Virus record (IMG/VR): IMGVR_UViG_3300025598_000039
Coordinates: 1-62,831 of that record
Length of the DNA stretch: 62,831 nt
Direction: 5' to 3' (one strand)
DNA from: a virus
In this document: positions 17,801 to 27,600 of the stretch, piece by piece
Layout of the letters: each line of letters starts with the position of its first letter
Position numbering within the stretch: the stretch's first letter is position 1
Position numbers and translations under genes: made by a program
Notes under the pieces: model-generated
Databases searched by the model: none
The model's input: only the letters and a program-made list of their open reading frames with translations
What the model was told of the DNA's origin: nothing

Positions 17801-20125
17801 TTGCCAACTTACACAGGTGCACTTACTGCTAGTAGTATAACTACTGTTAACGGTGGACAGATTGCTGGATATTTAACAGGTCCAATTGGTGCAAATAGTG
17901 CAAATAGTGGTGTATTTACCACATTAATTGCAAGTAGTAATATCACGGCACAGACTGCTAACGTATATGCTGCTTATTTGATTTCAAATACTGCAACCTA
18001 TAGCGCACAGTATTATTGGACTAATGGTGCTACTCTTGCATCAACTATTACAGGAACTTATAGCAATAGTAATGTTGCTGCTTACTTACCAGTTTATAAC
18101 GGCAACCTATCTGCTGGCAATATAACAACTGTGAGTGGCGGTCAAATAAGTGGTTACTTTACTGGTGCTATTGGTTCTAATATTGCTAATAGTGGTGCAT
18201 TTACTAATGTTACTGCAACAGGCACAATAATTGCGCAAGGCAATATTACAAGTGCAAACCAAATTATTGGTTACCTTAACGGTGCAATTGGTGCTAATAG
18301 CCCAAATACTGCTACATTTACTACTGTAGTTACAAGTGGTAATATAACTGCACAAACTGCTAATGTATATGCAGCTTATGTTGTAGCAAATACAGGCTCA
18401 TATAGCACACAATATTACTGGACAAACGGTGCTACTCTTGCATCAACTATTACTGGTACATATAGCAATAGTAACGTAGCAAGTTATCTTCCAACTTACA
18501 CTGGCACGTTATCTCCAAGTAGTTTAACTACCAATAGTGGTGGGCAAGTTAATGCATATCTTAATGGTGCGATTGGTGCTAACACACCTAATAGTGGTGT
18601 GTTTACTACTATTGTATCTAGCGGCAATATTACTGCCCAAACAGCAAACGTTTATGCTGCATATGTTGTATCTAACAGCGGTTTAAACGGCACACTTATA
18701 ACAAATGCGCAACCATATATTACTAGTGTTGGAACTCTTGCAAATCTTACAACAAGTGGGAATATCACAGCACAAACTGCAAACATATATGCAAGCAATA
18801 TTATTGCTAATACCGCAATTTATGGTGGCAGTTATTTTTACTCAAACGGTTTTCCATTTGCACCAACTGCTGCTGGTTCAAATACATTTGTTCAGTTTAA
18901 CAATAATGGTGTATTTGGTGGCGCAAATTATTTACAATACAATTTAACAAGCGGTAATTTAGTAAGCAATAGCACTAGTAATTCAACCTCAACAACTACT
19001 GGTGCAATAGTAGTGGCTGGTGGTGTTGGTGTTGGTGGTAACATTTATAGTGGAGCAAATATAGTAGCATCTTCTGCAGTTATTGCTCCGACTATGTATA
19101 ACAGTAACATTTATCCCATAATTGGTAGCGATCTTTATAAAAATACTGGTCCAAATGGTAACCTTTGGATTAATTATAATGGATATACTGCTAATGTTAT
19201 TATTAATGGTAATACAACTTCAGGTTATGGCAATTTATTTGTAGTTAATGGTTTAACTGGACAAGTGGGAATTAAAGTAGGCACTAGTGCTATTGTGCCA
19301 AATGCATCCTTGATGGTTAATTCAACTGATAGTATCTTAGTTCCAGTTGGTTCAACATCGCAGCGTCCTTCATCTAGCGTTGCTGGTATGATTCGCTACA
19401 ATAATCAAAGTAATCAATTAGAATTTTATAATGGAACAAGTTGGCAAGGCACGGGCAGTTCATTTACTACTGTCACAGCACAGCAATTTACAGGTGATGG
19501 AACTACTACTGTTTTCACATTAAGCCAAAGTGCTACTACTGCATCAACAATCGTAAGTATCAACGGTGTTCTACAAATACCAACAACAGCTTACACTGTA
19601 AGTGGAACAACTCTAACATTTACAGAAGCACCATTATCTACTGATATCATAGACGCACGTATAGTTGTCACTACATCAATTGCTGGCAGTATTGGCGATC
19701 AACTTGGTAACACAGTAGTAGCAAATAGTAATGGTATTACAGTAACAACTAATTACAAAACTACACTAATTTCAAACGTAGGTGGAAATTATATTAACGG
19801 TGGTTTCTCGGCATTAACACCAAATATTGCGCTAACACAAAATACACCAACTATTATTGATAGTTTCTCAACAAGTTTTTATCGTGTAGCAAAATATGTT
19901 ATAAAAGTAACAGATGGCACAAATAATGTTTATTGTGGCGCAGAAGTTATTGTTGCACATAATGGCACTACAGCAACAAGTCAAGTTTATGGTGTAGTTA
20001 ATACAGGTGGTAATGCGCTTGCTACATTTAGTTCAACAGTAAGTGGCGGTAACGTAAATGTTACTGCAAATACATGGAGCAGCACGGCATCTGCTACTGT
20101 ATTCCCAACATATATGCCAATATAA
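14876..20125 (+). CDS. Giant modular tail-fibre protein (1749 aa)
   Basis: The N terminus (AITRIRNNQVYNSDINAQYKLQPYSVTGG...NLTVGNLIVNG) is a fibre-start module. Then follow about eleven copies of a unit of the form GGQxxGYLTGAIGANTPNSGxF. Five longer units run NITAQTANVYAAYxxxNTAxY...YYWTNG...TITGTYSNSNVASYLPTY. A different module near residue 790 (LLYLSVGSISTYNYELGFYSHKYD) recurs in the 2503-aa protein (YLSANSGSYNYEIGFYSHF). The C-terminal part holds QLEFYNGTSWQ and GDGTTTVFTLSQSA...STDIIDARIV modules. It has no self-cleaving chaperone. It is probably a long, trimeric side or tail fibre. Confidence 0.8.
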   Translation: MAITRIRNNQVYNSDINAQYKLQPYSVTGGLLANNFTYTGNLTVGNLIVNGLTTTIDTTNLVIADPLFAINRNQSGSPSYDLGFVMGRGNQTNVAMIWEENSQQFQLQYTTESTAATTFGTINNSGFANLQAYGIKVNNATIGTSNVTNFVGSNVAITGGTINNTTIGATTPNSGVFTSVTTASGGQLTGYLTGAIGANTPNTAVFTTVTTSGNITAQTANVYAAYVVANTATYGAQYYWTNGATLASTITGTYSNSNVASYLPTYNGSVGNLSTGNLLPLANTSYYLGNSTLYWANVYANYFVTATEIVTPKVYFPLGGSTITEDNSLDLLIQGPYQVSIKPNGSYQYTFGNDGRITGPGGTFVYANGALYGNLIGTGAYWSNGVSLASTITGTYSNSNVASYLPTYSGNLSAGNLNITNGGQVVGYLNGTIGANAPNSGAFTTVTTSGSITSGNQVIGYINGAFGANAPNTVVATSVTTTNGGQHSGYLTGAIGANTPNSGAFTSLTTSGTIVSQGTITGAGQIIGYLNGSLGANTPNTVVATSVTTSNGGQLSGYLTGAIGANIPNSGVFTSITTSGSITSGNQVVGYLNGIIGANSANSATFTTVTSSGNITAQTANIYANYFVANTGYVGLVLTNTQPYITSVGTLTSLSVSGSTTFNTIAANSISAGFIGNSGSQLYGANIAITGNALILNGLALNSNATILSDQTTANIFNTTTTTLNIGNAATTINLAKNDGTSVVKVNGTANSYGSGQGALQISGGFYAGGDSYIAGNLSVTGNLTSVGYNELIANAPLLYLSVGSISTYNYELGFYSHKYDAVEGYNHTGFVRNHVDNAWFLFSNIRTEPTNTVDLANASIIYDTLKLGNIIAYSGNTSTSTTTGAAVIYGGMGVGGNIYAAAIQGTPIGNGVASTGAFTTLTATTNITAQTSNVYAANLVGNTAVYSGQYYWTNGATLSSTITGTYSNSNVASYLPTYTGALTASSITTVNGGQIAGYLTGPIGANSANSGVFTTLIASSNITAQTANVYAAYLISNTATYSAQYYWTNGATLASTITGTYSNSNVAAYLPVYNGNLSAGNITTVSGGQISGYFTGAIGSNIANSGAFTNVTATGTIIAQGNITSANQIIGYLNGAIGANSPNTATFTTVVTSGNITAQTANVYAAYVVANTGSYSTQYYWTNGATLASTITGTYSNSNVASYLPTYTGTLSPSSLTTNSGGQVNAYLNGAIGANTPNSGVFTTIVSSGNITAQTANVYAAYVVSNSGLNGTLITNAQPYITSVGTLANLTTSGNITAQTANIYASNIIANTAIYGGSYFYSNGFPFAPTAAGSNTFVQFNNNGVFGGANYLQYNLTSGNLVSNSTSNSTSTTTGAIVVAGGVGVGGNIYSGANIVASSAVIAPTMYNSNIYPIIGSDLYKNTGPNGNLWINYNGYTANVIINGNTTSGYGNLFVVNGLTGQVGIKVGTSAIVPNASLMVNSTDSILVPVGSTSQRPSSSVAGMIRYNNQSNQLEFYNGTSWQGTGSSFTTVTAQQFTGDGTTTVFTLSQSATTASTIVSINGVLQIPTTAYTVSGTTLTFTEAPLSTDIIDARIVVTTSIAGSIGDQLGNTVVANSNGITVTTNYKTTLISNVGGNYINGGFSALTPNIALTQNTPTIIDSFSTSFYRVAKYVIKVTDGTNNVYCGAEVIVAHNGTTATSQVYGVVNTGGNALATFSSTVSGGNVNVTANTWSSTASATVFPTYMPI

Positions 20126-20149
20126 AAGCCAGCAGGGAGATATGGAACT

Positions 20150-21631
20150 ATGGCTAATACGAATTTTACGGTACACAATGGTCTTACCGTAGGACCAACC
20201 ACAATTGATGCCGCAAGCGGTAATATAACACTTGGTGGTTCAATAATAACTACTGGTTCATCTGGTTTTCCAGTTACAGCACCTGCTGGTGGTAATGGTT
20301 ATGGCACAATATATGCCAATAATTATGCAGGCAATATTTCTGCTTATGTTGTTGCTGATAACACTTTTGTTCACATAGGTAGTTTAACTAATACACAATT
20401 AAATTTAAAAGTAAATGGAACTACGCCTGCATTTATTGGAACTAGTGGTAATCTTGTTGTAACAACTGCTACAACATCAACAAATACTACAACTGGTGCT
20501 ATTGTTGCACCTAGTATTGGTATTATTGGCAACGTAAATGCTAATGCTTATTATAGTAACTATTATCTTTATAGCAATGGTAATCCAATTACCACACCTG
20601 CTGGTGGTGCCAATACTATGGTTCAATTTAATGATGGATCAAATTTTAATGGCGCAACTTACCTACAGTATAATAAAACAAGCGGCAATCTAGTTAGCAA
20701 CAGTTTAACTAATAGCACAAGTAGCACTACTGGTGCTCTGGTAATTGCAGGTGGTATTGGTGTTGCACAAGATTTATATATTGGTGGTAAACTTTATGTA
20801 GGTGGTAACACCACATTTGTTAATACAACTATAATTAATACCACTGATACGATTTCGGCACCAACTATTAATGCTGGCACAATTGGTAATAGCGGTGCTA
20901 CACTTTATGGAACACTTAATAGTAGTAGTGCATCGCAAACTAATATTACTGCTGTAGGCACTCTTGGATCATTAACAGTAAGTGGAACTACTAACTTACA
21001 AGGCACAACAAATGGTGCCACAATCAACGCCAGTAGTTTATTAGCAACTACAATTGGCAATTCTGCTAGTAGTATAACAGGAACACTACAAACTGCATCA
21101 CAGACAAACATTACAAGTGTTGGAACATTAAGTAGTCTTACAGTTGGTGGTGCAATTGTTCCAAGTAGTAATGCAAGTATTAATCTTGGTGGAACAAGTT
21201 CTCAATATTTTAACAACGTATATGCAGTTAACTTCCTTGGAACTTCAACTACTGCAAAATATGCTGACTTGGCAGAACGTTACACAAGCAATGCTGATTA
21301 TGAACCAGGCACAGTTGTTGATTTTGGTGGTGAATATGAAGTCACACTAAGTGATATTAACGGTAGTCAATATGTGGCTGGTGTAGTTTCAACAAATCCT
21401 GCTTACCTAATGAATGGTGGATTAGAATCAGGATATGTTACTGTTGCACTTACTGGTCGTGTTCCAACAAAAGTTACAGGACCAATAGAGAAAGGTGCTA
21501 TGGTAGTTAGTAACGGAGATGGGACTGCACGCATGGAAAGAAATCCAAAAATTGGTAGCGTAATCGGCAAGGCTCTTGAATCAATTGGTGATAAAATTGG
21601 TGTCATAGAGGTCGTAGTTGGTCGTCTCTAA
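20150..21631 (+). CDS. Tail fibre with C-terminal YADLAE (Peptidase_G2-like) domain
   Basis: This 493-aa protein has fibre modules (NYAGNISAYVVADNTFVHIG; LVISNxxTNSTSSTTGALVIAGGIGVAQDLYIGG). From residue 369 it has a C-terminal domain: AKYADLAERYTSNADYEPGTVVDFGG, VAGVVSTNPAYLMN, VALTGRVPTKVTGPIEKGAMVVSN and IGSVIGKALE. I read this as the autoproteolytic chaperone class like Peptidase_G2 of phi29-type appendages; the match is from memory. The same domain ends the next, 2503-aa protein. The ATG at 20150 has a GGGAG site 10 nt upstream. Confidence 0.75.
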   Translation: MANTNFTVHNGLTVGPTTIDAASGNITLGGSIITTGSSGFPVTAPAGGNGYGTIYANNYAGNISAYVVADNTFVHIGSLTNTQLNLKVNGTTPAFIGTSGNLVVTTATTSTNTTTGAIVAPSIGIIGNVNANAYYSNYYLYSNGNPITTPAGGANTMVQFNDGSNFNGATYLQYNKTSGNLVSNSLTNSTSSTTGALVIAGGIGVAQDLYIGGKLYVGGNTTFVNTTIINTTDTISAPTINAGTIGNSGATLYGTLNSSSASQTNITAVGTLGSLTVSGTTNLQGTTNGATINASSLLATTIGNSASSITGTLQTASQTNITSVGTLSSLTVGGAIVPSSNASINLGGTSSQYFNNVYAVNFLGTSTTAKYADLAERYTSNADYEPGTVVDFGGEYEVTLSDINGSQYVAGVVSTNPAYLMNGGLESGYVTVALTGRVPTKVTGPIEKGAMVVSNGDGTARMERNPKIGSVIGKALESIGDKIGVIEVVVGRL

Positions 21632-21654
21632 TTGGTTAAATACTGTATTAGAGA
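21625..21654 (+). promoter_or_regulatory. Late promoter GTTAAATA inside a perfect 8-bp inverted repeat
   Basis: TCTCTAAT (21625-21632) pairs perfectly with ATTAGAGA (21647-21654). The late-type box GTTAAATA (21635-21642) lies in the loop. The right arm contains the only ribosome-binding-like sequence (AGAGA) of the ATG at 21661. The left arm overlaps the stop codon of the previous gene, so readthrough RNA would fold and mask the start. Confidence 0.7.
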
Positions 21655-21660
21655 ATATAA

Positions 21661-24600
21661 ATGGCATTAACACGTGCAGTAAGTGATTTTAAAGACAGCG
21701 TTAAGGCAGCAACAACTGGTGCAAATATCAATCTTGCAGCAGCCCCAAATACACTTGACGGCGTAACACTTTCTACTAATGATCGTGTTCTTGTAAAAGA
21801 TCAAAGCCCAAGTTCACTAAACGGCATTTATCGTGTTACCACTCTGGGAACAGGTAGTAACGGTAGTTGGACACGTGCAAGCGATTTTAATGATTACCGT
21901 CAAATCAGCAGCGGCGCACTTACTTTCGTTGAACAAGGTGCTATTAACGGTAATATATTTTACTATATTCCAGGCGGCGAACCAAATGTTCAAATTGGCA
22001 CAACTGCTATCACATTTGCCAACTTATATTCTTTTATTGATGCTACTGCATCACAAAACTTACAAAGTGTAACGAACTTTGGTAATACTACTACGGCTAA
22101 TATAACTGCTTCAAACTTTATTGCTAATAGCGGCGGGCAGTTTACAGGATATTTTAACGGTGCTATCGGTGCAAATGGCGCGAATAGCGGTGCATTTTCA
22201 ACTGTATCAACAACAGGAAACTTAACAGTTGGAGGAAACATCACTATTACTGGTAATATTTTACCTAGTGTTAGTAATGTTTACACTCTCGGTTCAAACA
22301 CATTAAGGTTTGCAAACTTATTTCTAAAAGGAAATACAATTGTTTTAGGAAGTTTGCAGATTACTGATACTGGTCTTGGCAGTCTAAGTGTTACCGATCT
22401 GAATAATAACACGCTTCCAATAGTAATGAGTGCTATCAATAACACTCCTATCGGAAACGCTACTCCAAGCACAGGTGCATTTACAACTCTTAGTGCATCT
22501 AATAATATAACTGCTCAAACTTCAAACATTTACGCATCTAATATTGTAGGCAATTCAGCAATTTACAGTCCAATTTATTATTGGGCAAACGGTATTTCAC
22601 TTGCTAATAGTATAACTGGTTTGTACAGTAATAGTAATGTTGCTGCTTACCTTGTAAATTATAATGGCAATATTGGATTATCTAATATTAACAGTAGTGG
22701 CACGTCTACTATAAATGCAATTATTGCAAATGGTGGAGCAACAAGTACGAGCACTACAACAGGTGCACTTATTGTTCAAGGTGGTGCTGGTATAAGTGGT
22801 AACCTTTATGTTGGTGGTAATTTATCAATATCTGGTAACACTACATTTATCAACACAACAGTAATAACAACTACAGATACTATTTCTGCTCCTACAATTA
22901 ATGCAAACGTTGTAGGCAATACTGGTGCATCATTATATGGAACTATTGCTAGTAATGTTCAACCATTTATTACTAGTGTTGGGACGCTAACTTCACTAAA
23001 TTCTACTGGAACAATAAGTGCGAATCAAGTTCAAGCAGGTGTTCTTGGTAATAGTGGTGCATTAATTACAGGTTCATTAACAACTGCGTCTCAGGCTAAC
23101 ATTACAAGTGTTGGTACATTAACTAATTTAACAACAAGTGGCAATATTGCTGCACAGACTGCTAACATATATGCTGCAAATATTATTGGCAATACTGCTG
23201 TTTATGCAGCACAACTTTATTGGAGTAACGGTGCTACTCTTGCTTCCACTATAACAGGAACATACAGCAATAGCAACGTTAACAGTTACCTACCAACTTA
23301 CAGTGGAACACTTTCACCTAGTAGTTTAACAACTAATAGCGGCGGACAAGTAACTGGTTATTTAACAGGTGCAATTGGTGCAAATACTGCTAACACAGGT
23401 AACTTTACATCTATTACAACTAGCGGCAGTGGTGGTAATATCACAGGAACAAACACTGGTTATATCGTAAGCGGTTATCTAGTTTCAAATAATAATGTTT
23501 ATGGTAATTCTTATCTTTGGTATAACAATAATGCTCCGTTGGCTACTACTATTACAGGAACATACAGCAATAGTAATGTTAATAGTTACCTACCAACTTA
23601 TAGCGGAACTCTTTCACCTAGCAGTTTAACAACTAATAATGGTGGACAAGTAACTGGTTATTTGACAGGTGCAATTGGTGCCAACACTGCAAATAGTGGT
23701 GTGTTTACAACAGTCACAGCAAGTGGTAATATTACAGCACAAACTGCAAACGTATATGGCGCTAACTTTGTTGCAAATACCGCAAGTTATAGCCCTGTTT
23801 ATTATTATGCAAACGGGGTGAACATTCTTAATGCTATTACTGCAAGCGCATATAGCAACGCAAATGCTGCTTCTTATCTGCCAACGTATAACGGAAACAT
23901 TGGCAATCTCGCAACTGGTAATCTGATACCTCTTGCTAACACATCATATTATCTTGGTAATAGCACCAATTATTATGCAAATGCTTATGCTAATAACTTT
24001 AATGCTATCACACAACTTGCGACACCAAAGATTCAATTTACAGTTGGTGGAGCGTCAATTCTTGAAGACAATCCACTTGACTTGGCAATCGTTGCACCAT
24101 ATCAAATTGCTATTAAACCTGCCGCATATCAGTATACATTTAACAATAACGGAAGTTTAAGTGGTCCTGGTGGAACATTTGTTTATGCTAACGGCGCTGT
24201 ATATGGCAACATTACTGCAACTGGCGCATATTGGGCAAACGGCGTTTCATTCGCATCAACAATTACTGGTACATATAGCAATAGTAATGTCAACTCATAT
24301 CTTCCAACTTATACTGGGACACTAACACCAAGTAGCCTAACCACAAATAGTGGTGGTCAGGTAAGTGGTTATCTAACAGGTGCAATTGGTGCTAATACTG
24401 CAAATAGCGGTGCATTTACAACTGTTACTGCAAGCGGTGCACTAACAGCACAGGGAACTATCACTAGCGGTGGTCAGGTTGTTGGTTACTTTAATGGTGC
24501 AATTGGTGCTAACACACCAAATAGTGCTATATTCACTAATGTAACTACAAGCGGTAATATTACAGCACAAACTGCAAATGTTTATGCAGCAAATTTTGTA

Positions 24601-27600
24601 GGAAATACAGCAAGTTATAGTCCTGTATATTATTACTCTAATGGTTTGAATATTTTGACACCTATTGTCAACGCGGCTTATAGCAATACAAATGCTGCTG
24701 CTTATTTGACAACATATAATGGTGCTTTATCTGCTGCTAATATTACGACTAGTGGTAATATCACTGCGCAAACAGCAAATTTGTATGCTTCTAATGTTAT
24801 TGCGAATACGGCATTATATGGTGCACAATATTATTGGAGTAATGGTGCTGCTATTGCGGCTACAATCACAGGAACTTATAGTAATAGTAATGTTGCTTCT
24901 TACTTACCAATTTATAGCGGAACTCTTTCACCAAGTAGTTTAACAACTAATAGCGGCGGTCAAGTAACTGGTTATCTTACTGGTGCAATTGGTGCAAATA
25001 CACCCAACAACGCAACATTTACAACAACAAGCATTACTAATGCAACTAACACAAGTGGTCTTGGCACAGGTGCTCTTATTGTTACGCAAGGCGGCGCAGC
25101 AATCCAACAAGATTTGTATGTTGGTGGTAACATTTATGCTTCAAATATTATTTCTCAAACATCACAACAACTTGTTGTAAGTGATCCACTTATATACTTG
25201 AGCGCAAATTCTGGATCATACAATTATGAAATAGGTTTTTATAGTCACTTTGTTGGTGGTAACGTTCCACAATATGCACATACTGGTTTTACTCGCAATC
25301 ATGTAGATAATCAGTGGTATTTGTTTTCTAACTTACCAGAGCCAAGTGGTGGGGTAATTAATCTATCAAGTAGTAATATTGTTTATGATACACTTAAACT
25401 TGGTGCAGCACTAATTCAAAATACTACAATTGCTACTAGCACTACAAGTGGTGCGTTACAAGTAGCAGGTGGTGCTGGTATAAGTGGTGCAGTATATGCA
25501 AATAATTTTAGTGGCGTATCGTTATATGCTGGCACTATAGGTAATACAGGTTCTATATTAACTGGAACCTTATCAACTGCTGCCCAACCTAATATTACAA
25601 GTGTTGGAACATTAAGTTCATTAACTGTAAGTGGAACAACTAACTTACAAGGCACAACAAATGGTGCTACGGTTAATGCAGTTAACTTATATGCTACAAC
25701 AATAGGTAATACTGCAACTGCAATCAGCGGCAATTTAGTAAATGCAAGCGCAATTTATGCTGGCACAATTGGTAATACTGGAACAGCACTTGTTGGAACT
25801 CTCTCTACTAATTCACAACCTTATATAACAAGTGTTGGACAATTAACTAGTCTTAATGTTACGGGCACAACTACAACTAATCAGTTACAAGCAGGTTTGA
25901 TTGGTAACAGCGGTTCGTTATTACAAGGTACTTTAATTACTGCGGCACAAGGTAACATTACTTCGGTTGGTGTACTAACTTCTCTTACTTCAACTGGTAC
26001 TATTGCTGCAAATCAGGTACAAGCAGGCGTTTTAGGTAATAGTGGAGCACTTATAACAGGAACGCTTACAACTTCTTCTCAAGGTAATATTACAAGTGTT
26101 GGACAATTAACTGCACTTAATGTCACTGGTACTACCACGACCAACCAATTGCAGGCAGGATTAATCGGTAATAGTGGCTCGTTGCTACAAGGCACACTAA
26201 TTACCGCAGCACAAGGTAACATTACAAGTGTTGGCACCTTAACTTCTCTTACTTCAACTGGTACCATTGCTGCAAACCAAATACAGGCAGGCGTATTAGG
26301 AAACAGTGGTGCGCTACTTACTGGTACCTTAACTACTGCTGCACAAGGTAATATCACAAGCACAGGTGCGCTAACAAGTCCAAGTTTCACTACAAGTGGT
26401 GGTGGACAGTTAAATGGTTATCACACTGGTGCTATTGGTGCAAATACACCAAATAGCGGTGCATTCACTACCCTCACTGCAAGTGGCACTATAACTGGTA
26501 CTGGTCAAATAATTGGTTACTTTAACGGTGCGATTGGTGCTAATACTGCTAATAGCGGTGCATTTACAACTGTTACCGCAAGTAGTATTAGCAGTAGTGG
26601 CAATATTACTGCTCAAACTGCAAACGTATATGCTGCTAACGTAATCGGCAACACTGCGCTTTATGGTGGTCAGTTCTATTGGAGCAACGGTGCTTCACTT
26701 ACAAGCACTATCACTGGTCTGTACAGCAATAGTAACGTTGCTACATATCTTCCAACTTATACTGGAACATTAAGCCCAAGCAGTTTAACAACTAATAGTG
26801 GTGGTCAAGTAACTGCATACCTAACTGGTGCAATTGGTGCTAACGTAGCAAATAGCGGTGCATTTACAACTGTTACAGCTACAAGCACAATCGTTGCACA
26901 AGGAACTATTACTAGTGCTAGTCAAATAGTGGGTTACTTTAATGGTGCCATTGGTGCAAATACTGCTAATAGCGGTTCATTTACTACACTCGCTGCAAGC
27001 AGCAATATAAGTGCTTATAGTAGCCTGAACGTAGTTGGTAATATTGGTGCTGGTAATTTTGTTGCCAATACTGCAACATATAGTCCAAATTTCTACTGGG
27101 CAAATGGTGTTTCACTTGCAAATAGTATCACAGGTACATACAGCAATAGTAATGTTGCTTCATATCTACCAACTTATACAGGTGCACTTACTGCTGGTAA
27201 CGTAACTACAGTAAATGGCGGACAGATAGTTGGTTACCTAACTGGTGCAATTGGTGCTAATACACCAAATAGCGGTGCATTTACTACGCTAACTGCAAGT
27301 GGAAATACCACACTAAACAATTATGCAAACATTTATATTGCAACTGGTAGCACCGCACAAACAAGTGCACTTACAGTTGTTGGTAATGTTTATGGTCAAG
27401 GTGGCACAGGATATCTTGATTTTCTAAAATTACAAAACACCTATAGTGCTGCAACAAACCCAAACAAATATTTCCGTATAGATAATGCTGGTTCATTCCA
27501 AGTAATTAATAGTGCATATACTAATAATATTTTCAACTTGACTGATGCTGGTGCACTTACTGTTCCAAGTGTTGCGACAGTTGGAAATCTTGTTACTACA

